NCBI GenBank assembly: GCA_947449495.1
Contig: CANFSB010000016.1
Location: forward strand, 1 to 32,306
Length of the DNA stretch: 32,306 nucleotides
Reading direction: 5' to 3'
From: Pseudomonadota bacterium
GTDB taxonomy: Bacteria > Pseudomonadota > Gammaproteobacteria > Steroidobacterales > Steroidobacteraceae
Position 1 is the stretch's first letter; the number at the start of each line of letters is the position of its first letter. Shown here piece by piece: positions 23,206-31,552 of the stretch. The position numbers were made by a program, and so were the translations under genes. The notes beneath the pieces are model-generated. The model worked only from the letters and a program-made list of their open reading frames with translations, was not told the origin of the DNA and did not search any database.

Positions 23206-23966
23206 GCAGTCTCCGCCGCCAGCAGTTCGACCACGCGCGCCACATCGTCGGGCGTATTGACGTCGGGCCCCGGCAGTACCGAGGCATTGTCGACGCGGAT
23301 GTCCATGCCGTGCTCCAGCGCCCGCAACTGTTCCAATCGCTCCAGACGCTCCAGCGGTGTGGGCTGCAAGGCTGCCAGACGACGCAGCGCACCGACCCGG
23401 TAGGCATACAGCCCGATGTGCCGGCGGGCGCCTTCATGGCTGCACTGGCTGAGCAACCCGGCAGGTGCCTCATCGCGATGCCAGGGAATGGGCGCACGGC
23501 TGAAGTACAGCGCGCGACCTTCCAAGGTGGTCACCACTTTGACCACGTTGGGATCGAGCAGTGCCTGCAGGCTATCAAGCGGCGCCGCCAGAGTGGCAAT
23601 GTCTGCAGCGGCATGACTTGCCAGCAAGGCGGCGGCTTGTTGCACCAACACCGCCGGCATCAACGGTTCATCACCCTGCAAGTTGACCACCATGACACCC
23701 GGATCCCAACCGGCTCTATCTGCCACTTCGGCGATGCGGTCGGTGCCAGTCTCATGTGAAGCGGCTGTGAGCATGACCGGTGCGCCAAAGCCGCGGGCAA
23801 CTGTGGCGATACGTTCATCGTCGGTGGCAACCAGTACTTCGTCGGCGCCGCAGCGCAAGGCGCGTTGGTACACCCACTGCAGCAGCGGTTTGCCGGCAAG
23901 TTCTAACAAAGGCTTACCCGGCAATCGGGTGGAGCCATAGCGCGCAGGAATGACGATACGGAACAC
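23202..23966 (-). CDS. kdsB: 3-deoxy-manno-octulosonate cytidylyltransferase (CMP-Kdo synthetase)
   Basis: 254 residues, full length. The nucleotide-binding N-terminus is FRIVIPARYGSTRLPGKPL, with VATDDERIA and MVVNLQGDEPLMP as the other family signatures; the late motif RHIGLYAYR is also present. It activates Kdo with CTP, producing CMP-Kdo for the inner core of lipopolysaccharide; cytoplasmic. The start is GTG at 23966, two bases after the Trm112 gene's stop, and the end overlaps DUF2721. This placement in an lpxK-Trm112-kdsB chain is the usual one in gammaproteobacteria. Confidence 0.97.
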   Translation of the reverse strand: MFRIVIPARYGSTRLPGKPLLELAGKPLLQWVYQRALRCGADEVLVATDDERIATVARGFGAPVMLTAASHETGTDRIAEVADRAGWDPGVMVVNLQGDEPLMPAVLVQQAAALLASHAAADIATLAAPLDSLQALLDPNVVKVVTTLEGRALYFSRAPIPWHRDEAPAGLLSQCSHEGARRHIGLYAYRVGALRRLAALQPTPLERLERLEQLRALEHGMDIRVDNASVLPGPDVNTPDDVARVVELLAAETA

Positions 23967-23968
23967 TG

Positions 23969-24160
23969 TCAGCGCGCCAGCAGCGGATCATCCACAGGCA
24001 GTACGCGGGCTTCGGCTTCCAGCATCACGGCGATGCCATCGCGCACAGGGAAGGCCAGACGGTCGAAGCGACACACCAGTACGGCGGCATCTCGATGCAA
24101 CTGTAACGGCCCCTTGCAAGAGGGACAGGCCATGATATCCAGCAAGCGTGTGTCGATCAT
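23969..24160 (-). CDS. Trm112-like small protein (YcaR family)
   Basis: 63 residues beginning MIDTRLLDIMACPSCKGPL, with the short loop LVCRFDRLAFPVRDGIAVML, all typical of the bacterial Trm112/YcaR family. There is only one complete CxxC pair (CPSC) and a single later cysteine, so a structural zinc site may be incomplete. The bacterial protein's role is unclear; it almost always sits between lpxK and kdsB, as here, 6 bases from the former and 2 from the latter. Confidence 0.92.
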   Translation of the reverse strand: MIDTRLLDIMACPSCKGPLQLHRDAAVLVCRFDRLAFPVRDGIAVMLEAEARVLPVDDPLLAR

Positions 24161-24166
24161 GTGTTG

Positions 24167-25162
24167 CTAGCCCCCTCTGTGTGGCAGTGCCGACAAGGCC
24201 TTTATCAGGCGTTGCTCATCGTCTGCATCGAAACAAGCCTCTACCGGGACGTACCAGTGGTTCGTTGCGGCGAAGCTGGCGCATTTTACTGCATCCTTCT
24301 CTGTCATGAGCAGCGGTAGCGCATCGGTCATGCGCAGGTCACTGGCAGTGAACGCGTGATGATCTGGAAAATGGTGTTCAATGACCTGTAGACCTGCGCC
24401 GCGCAATTGCGCAAAGAACCGTTCGGGATTGCCTATACCGGCCAAGGCATGCACGGTTTGCCCGGCAAACTGCGCCAGCGGTACAGCCGGTCCCGACCCT
24501 TGAACCGGCCTGACGTGCTCGCCACGCAGCGACATCTTCAGCGACCTGGCAACCAAGCCCGCTAATTGGGCGCAGGGCTCACCGTTAATCACCAGCAGTT
24601 TGATGCCGGCCAAGCGCTCAACGGGCTCACGCAACGGACCAGCTGGTAGCAACTGGCCATTGCCAAATCCCCTTGCGCCGTCAACAACAGCAATTTCCAG
24701 ATCTCGGGCCAGCGCCATGTGCTGCAAACCATCGTCACATAGGATGACATCACAGCCCTGAGCCATCAGTGCGTGAGCCGCCTCGGAGCGACGCGTTGCC
24801 ACGCACACCGGCACACCAGTGCGGCGGTATAGCAACAAAGGTTCATCACCGACCTGCTCCCAGGTGCTATCGGCACGCACCATGCGCAGGGATTTACTGC
24901 GCCGGCCATGACCGCGTGTGGCAATGCCGGGTTTGCGGCCCAAGCGCAGCAGCAGCATTGCCAGCGCTGCAGTCAGCGGTGTTTTACCCGTGCCGCCGAC
25001 AGTGAGGTTACCCACCACCACCACCGGCACGGCCAACTTGCGGCTGTGCAATAGGCCGCGGCGGTACAGGCCACCGCGCAGTACCGCGACCGCACCAAAC
25101 AACCTTGCTGCTACCCGCAGCCACAGCGGCGCCGAGCCACTGCCATACCAGACTTTATTCAT
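24167..25162 (-). CDS. lpxK: Tetraacyldisaccharide 4'-kinase
   Basis: 331 residues from the ATG at 25162. LpxK hallmarks are an N-terminal membrane-associated helix (APLWLRVAARLFGAVAVLR), the P-loop VGNLTVGGTGKTPLT, the next-strand RGHGRRSK, and the segment VILCDDGLQHMALARDLEI. It phosphorylates the 4' position of the lipid A disaccharide precursor with ATP at the inner face of the inner membrane. An earlier ATG at 25186 would overlap msbA by 8 bases and add MRERRGQR; family length does not decide between them. I prefer the later start because the motif NKVWYGS is where related proteins begin. Confidence 0.95.
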   Translation of the reverse strand: MNKVWYGSGSAPLWLRVAARLFGAVAVLRGGLYRRGLLHSRKLAVPVVVVGNLTVGGTGKTPLTAALAMLLLRLGRKPGIATRGHGRRSKSLRMVRADSTWEQVGDEPLLLYRRTGVPVCVATRRSEAAHALMAQGCDVILCDDGLQHMALARDLEIAVVDGARGFGNGQLLPAGPLREPVERLAGIKLLVINGEPCAQLAGLVARSLKMSLRGEHVRPVQGSGPAVPLAQFAGQTVHALAGIGNPERFFAQLRGAGLQVIEHHFPDHHAFTASDLRMTDALPLLMTEKDAVKCASFAATNHWYVPVEACFDADDEQRLIKALSALPHRGG

Positions 25163-25178
25163 CCGCTGGCCGCGGCGC

Positions 25179-26930
25179 TCACGCATCAAACTGCAACCTG
25201 TGCAACTGCGCGTACAAACCACCCTGCGCCAGCAGTTCGCCATGTGTTCCCATCTCGGCGATTCGCCCGGCATCCAGGACCACGATGCGATCAGCCTGCT
25301 CTACGGTAGACAGGCGATGTGCGATGACCAAGGTCGTGCGGCCGCGCACGAGTTCCGCCAATGCCGCCTGAATGTGCCGCTCTGATTCGTTATCGAGCGC
25401 AGAGGTCGCTTCGTCGAGAATCAGTACCGGCGCATCGCGAAGCAATGCGCGGGCGATGGCAATACGCTGACGTTGACCACCCGACAGCAACGTGCCGCGA
25501 TCACCCACCAGCGTGTCCAAGCCCAGCGGCAGCTGGCTGGCAAACTCGGTGACATGCGCTGCCTGCGCTGCTGCCTCAACGCGCTGCGGACCCACATCAC
25601 CCAAGCCGCAGAGAATGTTGTTGCGGATGCTGTCGTCAAACAGCAGCACTTCCTGACCCACATAGCTGATCTGCCGCCGCAGGTCCTGCAGAGGATAGTC
25701 ACGCACATCAATGCCATCCAACCGCAGACAACCGCTGAGCGGATCGTAAAAACGCGGCACCAGCGACACCAGCGTGGACTTGCCGCTGCCAGAGCGACCG
25801 ACAAAAGCCACGGTGTGGCCGGCGGGAATGCCCAGATTGATGTGGTGCAACACCGGGCCGTTGGCCTCGCCATAGGCAAAGCCAATGTCTTCAAAGGCCA
25901 GATAGCCCTTGGCTCGCGTCAACGGGTGCGTACCACCGACAGGTTCGCGCGCAGCATCAATGACCTCAAACACACCGGCGCCAGCCGCAATGCCCTGCTG
26001 CAGTGGACCTGCCACCGCCACCAACCGCCGCAGTGGTGCCATCATCAACAACATCGCAGTGATGAAGGCCAGAAAACTGTCGACCTGCATGCCAGAACCC
26101 ACTGCTTGGCGCATCGCCACACCGAGCACGGTCGCAAGCCCCAGCGCAGCAACAATCTGCACCACCGGGTTGCTGGCCGCACGGGCGTTAATCAGCCGCA
26201 CGTTGCTGCGGCAGTTTTCGTCATTGACCAACTCGAAGCGCTGCAACTGATGCTGCTGGGCAGTGAAGACCTTGATGAGTCTTTGGGCCTCAATAGCCTC
26301 TTTGGCAACGCGCGTCACATCACCCATCGATGCCTGAATGCGCGCACTGTAGCGGCGAAAGCGCTTGTTGACGCCTTTCATCATCACGCTGATGACAGGA
26401 GCAACAACCAGCAGCAGCAAGGTCAGATGCCACGACAGATAAAACATCGTGCCCAGCAGGCCCACCAGCGTCAGTGAGTCGCGAATAATCACAGTGATGG
26501 AATTGGTAGTGGCCTCTGCAACCTGCTCAATGTCATAGGTGAGCCGCGAGAGCATGGGCGCGCCGGAATGACTGTCGTACCAAGCACTGGGCAAGTGCAG
26601 GTACTGCGCAAACAGATCACCGCGGATCGCTTTAATGATGCGCCGCCCGACCATACCGGGGAAATAGGTGGCAAGGTAATCACCACCACCGCGGAACACG
26701 AACAACACCATGACACCCAGCGGCACCATCCACTGCACACGCGGATCGGGCTTCACAAAGGCATCTTGCAGAAAATATTTGATGAACCACGCCAGCGCCG
26801 TGTCGGTTCCGGCGTAAAGCGCCATGCCCACCACGCCAATCATGAACACGCCCAGATGCGGCCGCGCATAAGAGAGCAATCGACGGTAGGTTTGGGCACC
26901 TGAGACCGGAGCGTTTTGGCTTTGGGTCAC
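25179..26930 (-). CDS. msbA: Lipid A export ABC transporter, permease/ATPase fusion
   Basis: 583 residues: six membrane helices in residues about 20-320, then the nucleotide-binding domain. Walker A is VGRSGSGKSTLVS, the signature is LSGGQRQRIAIARAL, Walker B is VLILDEATSALD, and the switch His is in VIAHRLSTV. The half-transporter dimer flips core-lipid A to the periplasmic leaflet. The start is GTG at 26930, overlapping the exbD stop by 4 bases. Placement directly before lpxK supports MsbA over another exporter of the family. The sequence cannot exclude a wider substrate range. Confidence 0.93.
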   Translation of the reverse strand: MTQSQNAPVSGAQTYRRLLSYARPHLGVFMIGVVGMALYAGTDTALAWFIKYFLQDAFVKPDPRVQWMVPLGVMVLFVFRGGGDYLATYFPGMVGRRIIKAIRGDLFAQYLHLPSAWYDSHSGAPMLSRLTYDIEQVAEATTNSITVIIRDSLTLVGLLGTMFYLSWHLTLLLLVVAPVISVMMKGVNKRFRRYSARIQASMGDVTRVAKEAIEAQRLIKVFTAQQHQLQRFELVNDENCRSNVRLINARAASNPVVQIVAALGLATVLGVAMRQAVGSGMQVDSFLAFITAMLLMMAPLRRLVAVAGPLQQGIAAGAGVFEVIDAAREPVGGTHPLTRAKGYLAFEDIGFAYGEANGPVLHHINLGIPAGHTVAFVGRSGSGKSTLVSLVPRFYDPLSGCLRLDGIDVRDYPLQDLRRQISYVGQEVLLFDDSIRNNILCGLGDVGPQRVEAAAQAAHVTEFASQLPLGLDTLVGDRGTLLSGGQRQRIAIARALLRDAPVLILDEATSALDNESERHIQAALAELVRGRTTLVIAHRLSTVEQADRIVVLDAGRIAEMGTHGELLAQGGLYAQLHRLQFDA

Positions 26931-27364
26931 GGTGCGTTACCGCCCATCGTTTGCGGATCCACGGTGGCGATGCTGATCTGGCTAAAGCCCAAGCGACCCA
27001 ACACGTCCAGCGCCTGCACCACCGACTGATGCGTAGCGCGGCCATCTGCGCGTACGGTGATGTTGGCACTACGATCATCGCCGGCGACCTTCAGCACGGC
27101 AGCACGCAACGTGTCGATGCTGGCGTTGACCAGGTCGCGATCATTGACGCGATACACGCCACCCTCTGTAACCACTACCACGATGGGCTCGGCGCCCTGC
27201 TGTCGCTGCGGCAACTCTGCAGCTGACGGCAAGCGAACGCGTAACCGGCCCTCTTCTATAAAGGTAGAAGACAACATGAAAAAAATGACAACCAGCAACA
27301 GGATGTCGATCAGCGAGATGAGATTGATCTCCGGGTCTTCGAGACGGCGATTGCTGAGTCTCAC
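26927..27364 (-). CDS. exbD: ExbD/TolR family biopolymer transport protein
   Basis: 145 residues with one N-terminal membrane helix whose start, ISLIDILLLVVIFFMLSST, has the conserved aspartate used in proton flow. A periplasmic domain follows, with the FSQISIATVDPQ motif near the end. With ExbB it forms a proton-driven motor that energises TonB-dependent receptors or a similar partner; no tonB is present in this window. The start is GTG at 27364, in a 4-base overlap with exbB. Position between comEC and the lipid A genes is conserved in relatives of Pseudomonas. Confidence 0.93.
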   Translation of the reverse strand: MRLSNRRLEDPEINLISLIDILLLVVIFFMLSSTFIEEGRLRVRLPSAAELPQRQQGAEPIVVVVTEGGVYRVNDRDLVNASIDTLRAAVLKVAGDDRSANITVRADGRATHQSVVQALDVLGRLGFSQISIATVDPQTMGGNAP

Positions 27365-27981
27365 GTGTCGTCACTACTTTGCAGGTCTTCGAGCGAATCT
27401 ATGAACGCGCTAGCGTCCTTTTCCATCAAGGCCACCAATCGCTCTACGCGCCCGCGCAAAAAACGAAAGGCGATGAGTGAAGGAATCGCAACACACAGAC
27501 CGGCAGCTGTGGTGACCAATGCCTCTGAAATACCACCCGAAAGCAGGCGCGGATCGCCCATGCCACCGGTTGCGATGGCATTGAAGGCATGCATGATGCC
27601 GGTCACCGTACCGAGCAGCCCCAACAGCGGTGAAATGCCTGCGATGGTACCCAGCGTCCCCAGAAAGCGCTCAAGGTCGAGCACCACATGACGGCCGGCA
27701 TCTTCCAGGCGCTCGCGCAACACATCGCGCGGCCGATGCTGGTTACGCAGGGCAACGGCCAGCAAATGACCCATGGGCGAGTTTTGCTCTAGCGAGGCGA
27801 TGAGCTTGTCTGTCGGTTGGCCGGTATCAACAGCGCGCCAGGTTCGTCGCGCCAAGTCCGGCGGTAAGACCCGCCGCTGCTGTAGGGTCCAGACGCGCTC
27901 AAGCACGATCGCCAGCGCGACCACCGAGCAGAGCAATATCGGCCACATGAACAGGCCGCCGGCGCGCATGATTTCAAGCAT
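27361..27981 (-). CDS. exbB: ExbB/MotA/TolQ-type proton channel protein
   Basis: 206 residues from the ATG at 27981. It has a first membrane helix in AGGLFMWPILLCSVVALAIV and two further helices in the C-terminal half, GTIAGISPLLGLLGTVTGIM and TTAAGLCVAIPSLIAFRF, each with the small-residue pattern typical of ExbB/TolQ. The frame runs open upstream to 28155, but this would lie over the comEC end, so the internal ATG 13 bases after the comEC stop was chosen. ExbB forms the pentameric stator around ExbD. Confidence 0.92.
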   Translation of the reverse strand: MLEIMRAGGLFMWPILLCSVVALAIVLERVWTLQQRRVLPPDLARRTWRAVDTGQPTDKLIASLEQNSPMGHLLAVALRNQHRPRDVLRERLEDAGRHVVLDLERFLGTLGTIAGISPLLGLLGTVTGIMHAFNAIATGGMGDPRLLSGGISEALVTTAAGLCVAIPSLIAFRFLRGRVERLVALMEKDASAFIDSLEDLQSSDDT

Positions 27982-27994
27982 GTCTGGATCATAC

Positions 27995-30265
27995 CTAACG
28001 CCATGCGTTATTACCGCCATCCGCCACCAAGCCTCGCCAGACACCGAACGGCAGGTCACGGGCCGCGCGCCAGTGCAGTCTGCCCGTCTTCTCAAAGTGC
28101 AGCTCCAATGCACCCTGCTCTGCTGTAGCCAGTAGCACACGGGCGTCACGGGCAAGTGCCACAGCCAGCTGTTGCCAGGCGGAAGTGGCTAATGCGCTGT
28201 GGCTCACGCTGGCCACTATCCATGTCGGCTTCGCGTCGACCACTTGTGCAGGTGTCAGACCCGGGCCCTGTCCGCGATGTGCCAGCCACAGCATCGCCGA
28301 CGGCGCAGGGTCCACCAACGGACGGTCCGCAGGCACCCGTTCACTGAGGACAAACGAGCCCATTGGACCCTGCATCGACAGCGCACAGCGACCAGTCGCA
28401 TCCGGCATTACCTGCAAGCGCCAAGGCGGCCAGAGGTAGACAGTGCCCGGCGCACACGGCTGCACCTCAGGTGCCAGTGCTTCTATGGCACTACCCCACA
28501 CCTGATCTATCGACAGCACAGTCAACAACGCAGCCAACCCCGCACCGCTGTCGCGGTCAAAGCGCGGCAGCACAAGCGCATCCAAGTGCACGACGCCGTT
28601 AGCACGCAAATAAGGCAACACGGCTTGCTCCACAGCTACACCATCGCTACCAAAGCTGTCGCCGGTGCCCCACAACAGCGCCCGCGCACCGCTGCGCACC
28701 AAAACCGCTGTGGCCTGGCCGACATCAAACACGGTCATGACCAGCTCCCCGGGCGCAGGCCGCACGTCGCGCCACAACAGCGGCAGGACCACCAACACGC
28801 CCGCCAGTCGCACGCTCCGATGCCACGGCAGCAGCACGCAGGGCACAGCAATCACCGCCAGCGCAAACCACCACCAGGCCGGTGCCACCACCCACAAGGC
28901 ATGCGGGCTGTCGGCCGCCTGCGCCAACCAAGGTGCAACGCGATTGGCCACACCTGCTCCCAACCACAACACCCACTCCAGTAGAGGCTGGGACAGCCAG
29001 TCGGGCAAACAGAGCAGCACTACGGTGGACAGCAGAGCCACCGGCACCAACACCCAGGTGAACAGCGGAATGGCTGCAACGTTCACCAACAAGCCGGCCA
29101 CCGACACCGATCCGAAAATCGCCAGCGTGGCGGGCAGTAATGCGACAAATACTGCCCACTGGACAGTTGCCGCAACCCGCAGTGCACCGCCGGGTCGAAG
29201 CGCACCTCCGGCAATACCAATGATCGCAGCGACCGCCAGAAACGACAGCCAGAAACCCGCCGCCAGTACTGCCAAGGGATCCCAGAGCAGCACCGCAACC
29301 ACTGCAAATCCAAGCGATGCCGAGGAACGCGAGGCACGTGCGCTCTCACGTAACACCAACCACACGGCCAGCATCAGCAAGGTGCGCTGAGTGGGCACCG
29401 AGAAACCTGCCAGCAAGGAATAGCCTGTCGCCAGCACCACGCCAGCCAATGCCGCACAACGCTCCCGGGGCCAACCAATCGCGCCGCGTACCGCAAGCCA
29501 AGTCCACAGCCTGCGCACCACCGCCATTGCCAGCAGCGCAAAGGCTGTTACATGCATACCCGAGATGGCTACCAGATGGGTGATGCCAGTGGAATTGAAA
29601 ATGCGCCACTGACCGCGTGTGACTTCGCCGGTTTCCCCGACCGCCAGTGCCGCCAACAACGCACCACTGGCAGGGTCTGTAACAGCCATGCTGATGCGTC
29701 GCGCAAGACGTTCGCGCAAGGCGAGCAACGAAAATGCAGGTGCGATTGTCAGGCGCTTATTTAATGGCGAAGCGATGACACCGGCCAATACCTGCACATG
29801 ATCACGCAGCAGGTTGCGTTCGCTGTCGACGGCTTGGAAATTGAGTGTGGCCACTGGCGGACGCAACCGCAGCAACAGCTGCCAACACTCTCCTGCATGA
29901 ACGCCACGTCCCGCAGCGCCGGACCAAGAGATGCGCGCGCGCTGCGCCAAGCGCTGCGGATCGCGTGGAAAACTCAGCGTTGCATCAAAGCGCGTCGCTC
30001 GCCCTGACAGCTGGGCGATGCCGGTAATGCAAGCACGGGCCAACACCCGCTCCTCGATCTGTTGCACGCCGGCAGCATGGCTGTGCACCGCAGACTGTGC
30101 CAAGGCAAACCCCAACATCACCAGCGCAGGCAATCGCGTATTTCGATGACATAAGGCCAAAGCACCTACAGCTGCAGCGGCACCTGCCACCCACCCCGGC
30201 AACGGCGGTTGCACCAGCAACCGCAGAATCACACCACACAACAGCCACAGCGCCTGCCAGAGCAA
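27995..30265 (-). CDS. comEC: ComEC/Rec2 family DNA-uptake channel with degenerate metallo-beta-lactamase domain
   Basis: 756 residues with many membrane helices. The competence domain is recognisable from GITHLVAISGMHVTAFALLA, and FSVPTQRTLLMLAVWLVLRE is also typical. ComEC carries a single DNA strand across the inner membrane. The C-terminal beta-lactamase-like domain begins near residue 510 (MTVFDVGQATAVLV), but its metal-binding motifs are lost: the expected SHxDxDH is PRFDRDSGAG (567-576), the expected HHGS is HRGQ (663-666), and the usual TGD is SERV. Nuclease activity is therefore doubtful. The start is TTG at 30265 with GGGAG 5 bases upstream; divergent to the DUF2062 gene. Confidence 0.92.
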   Translation of the reverse strand: MLWQALWLLCGVILRLLVQPPLPGWVAGAAAAVGALALCHRNTRLPALVMLGFALAQSAVHSHAAGVQQIEERVLARACITGIAQLSGRATRFDATLSFPRDPQRLAQRARISWSGAAGRGVHAGECWQLLLRLRPPVATLNFQAVDSERNLLRDHVQVLAGVIASPLNKRLTIAPAFSLLALRERLARRISMAVTDPASGALLAALAVGETGEVTRGQWRIFNSTGITHLVAISGMHVTAFALLAMAVVRRLWTWLAVRGAIGWPRERCAALAGVVLATGYSLLAGFSVPTQRTLLMLAVWLVLRESARASRSSASLGFAVVAVLLWDPLAVLAAGFWLSFLAVAAIIGIAGGALRPGGALRVAATVQWAVFVALLPATLAIFGSVSVAGLLVNVAAIPLFTWVLVPVALLSTVVLLCLPDWLSQPLLEWVLWLGAGVANRVAPWLAQAADSPHALWVVAPAWWWFALAVIAVPCVLLPWHRSVRLAGVLVVLPLLWRDVRPAPGELVMTVFDVGQATAVLVRSGARALLWGTGDSFGSDGVAVEQAVLPYLRANGVVHLDALVLPRFDRDSGAGLAALLTVLSIDQVWGSAIEALAPEVQPCAPGTVYLWPPWRLQVMPDATGRCALSMQGPMGSFVLSERVPADRPLVDPAPSAMLWLAHRGQGPGLTPAQVVDAKPTWIVASVSHSALATSAWQQLAVALARDARVLLATAEQGALELHFEKTGRLHWRAARDLPFGVWRGLVADGGNNAWR

Positions 30266-30303
30266 GGGATCTCCCGAACCAGCGCCACTCTAGAACAGTC
30301 GGC

Positions 30304-30326
30304 AGCAGGCACTGTCCGGGCCTGCT
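30304..30326. repeat. Inverted repeat in the comEC / DUF2062 divergent gap
   Basis: AGCAGGC (30304-30310) and GCCTGCT (30320-30326) are reverse complements with a 9-base spacer, in the 77 bases between the two divergent starts. A TATTGT -10-like hexamer follows at 30325-30330 on the plus strand. It might be an operator or the DUF2062 leader hairpin; evidence is weak. Confidence 0.3.
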
Positions 30327-30342
30327 ATTGTCGGCCCCGGCC

Positions 30343-30861
30343 ATGCTCAAGCGCATCCTCAGCAAATACGCTCCGGACCCCCGGAAGCTGGAAAACCAGT
30401 GGCTGTTCAAGACACTCGGGTTGTACGCGCAAGACGTACAACTGTGGTCCACAAGCCGACGTGCCGTGACGCGCGCTGCCGGATTAGGCATAGCCATCTG
30501 CTTCCTACCGCTGCCGATACACACCGTTTTAGCCTTGCTCGCAGCGCTAGTGTGGCGCTTGAATCTCGGCGTACTGCTGGCGGCTATTTATGTGGTGAAT
30601 CCGTTCACCATGCTGCCGATCTACTACGGTGCCTACAGGGTGGGCACACTACTGGTGGGCGCACCCGCCAAAGTTTTCGCATTTGAGCTGAGCTGGCATT
30701 GGGTACAACACGGACTCGGCCCGATCTGGAAGCCTTTCCTGGTGGGCTGTGTGGTGTGCTCGCTGACGCTCGGTTACGGCACCTGGCTGGCGCTGGAGTT
30801 CGCCTGGCGCCGCAACACACGTCGCAAGTTACAGGCCAAACAGCAGCGCATCAGTCGCTGA
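30343..30861 (+). CDS. DUF2062 domain-containing membrane protein
   Basis: 172 residues from the ATG at 30343; the frame is open farther upstream but that part overlies comEC. The DUF2062 pattern is clear: [20 protein letters not shown], then a helix with [20 protein letters not shown], then [20 protein letters not shown] and a last helix near [16 protein letters not shown]. Function is not known; it is widely present beside comEC and lol genes in gammaproteobacteria, as here. The C-terminus is rich in Arg, Lys and Gln. Its stop overlaps the end of lolD by 11 bases in tail-to-tail orientation. Confidence 0.88.
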   Translation: MLKRILSKYAPDPRKLENQWLFKTLGLYAQDVQLWSTSRRAVTRAAGLGIAICFLPLPIHTVLALLAALVWRLNLGVLLAAIYVVNPFTMLPIYYGAYRVGTLLVGAPAKVFAFELSWHWVQHGLGPIWKPFLVGCVVCSLTLGYGTWLALEFAWRRNTRRKLQAKQQRISR

Positions 30862-31552
30862 ATCGACTCTCTTCGACCAGTTTGCCGTCGACCAGCTCGA
30901 GCACGCGATCCATTCGAGCCGCCAGCCGCCGGTCGTGCGTGACGATCACCAGACTGGTGCCGCACTCACGGTTTAGCTCGAGCATCAACTCAAACACCTG
31001 CGTGGCATTGGCACCGTCCAGGTTGCCCGTTGGCTCATCCGCCAACACCAGCCGTGGCTCAGTCACCAGCGCACGCGCCACTGCCGCACGCTGTCGCTCA
31101 CCACCGGAGAGTTGATGCGGCCGGTGCGACAGGCGCGCCGACAGCCCCACGCGCGCCAACAGTTCGCGGGCGCGCTCGGTGGCCTCTGCCACCGGCATGC
31201 GGCGCACCAGCAAGGGCATGGCCACGTTTTCTAATGCCGAGAACTCCGGCAACAGATGATGAAACTGATAAACGAAACCCAAGGTGCTGTTGCGCAAGGC
31301 GCAACGCTCGCGCTCACCCAGCGCGTGAATGTTTTGGCCTTGCACCAGCACTTGGCCCGCATCGGGCGCATCAAGCCCGCCCAACACCTGCAGCAACGTG
31401 GTCTTGCCGGAACCGGAAGCGCCGATGATGGCGACGCGCTCGCCGCTGCCGATACTGCAATTCAGACCGCGTAACACCTGCAAGCGACCGCCGCCCTCGG
31501 TGAAATCACGCTGTAGGCCGGTAGCCTGCAGCACAGCTGTCTGCTTACTCAT
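30851..31552 (-). CDS. lolD: Lipoprotein-releasing system ATP-binding protein
   Basis: 233 residues from the ATG at 31552; the longer open frame runs into the permease gene. ABC ATPase motifs: Walker [16 protein letters not shown]-loop region [20 protein letters not shown], signature [15 protein letters not shown], Walker [13 protein letters not shown] and switch VIVTHD. The Q-loop stretch [12 protein letters not shown] is characteristic of LolD. It powers extraction of outer-membrane lipoproteins from the inner membrane and delivery to LolA. The start overlaps the permease stop by 8 bases. Confidence 0.95.
   Translation of the reverse strand: MSKQTAVLQATGLQRDFTEGGGRLQVLRGLNCSIGSGERVAIIGASGSGKTTLLQVLGGLDAPDAGQVLVQGQNIHALGERERCALRNSTLGFVYQFHHLLPEFSALENVAMPLLVRRMPVAEATERARELLARVGLSARLSHRPHQLSGGERQRAAVARALVTEPRLVLADEPTGNLDGANATQVFELMLELNRECGTSLVIVTHDRRLAARMDRVLELVDGKLVEESRFSD

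Noticed and set aside
25473-26477. A 334-codon plus-strand frame opposite msbA
   Set aside because: Composition is Gln/His/Arg-rich, typical of an antisense shadow; MsbA on the minus strand has every ABC motif.
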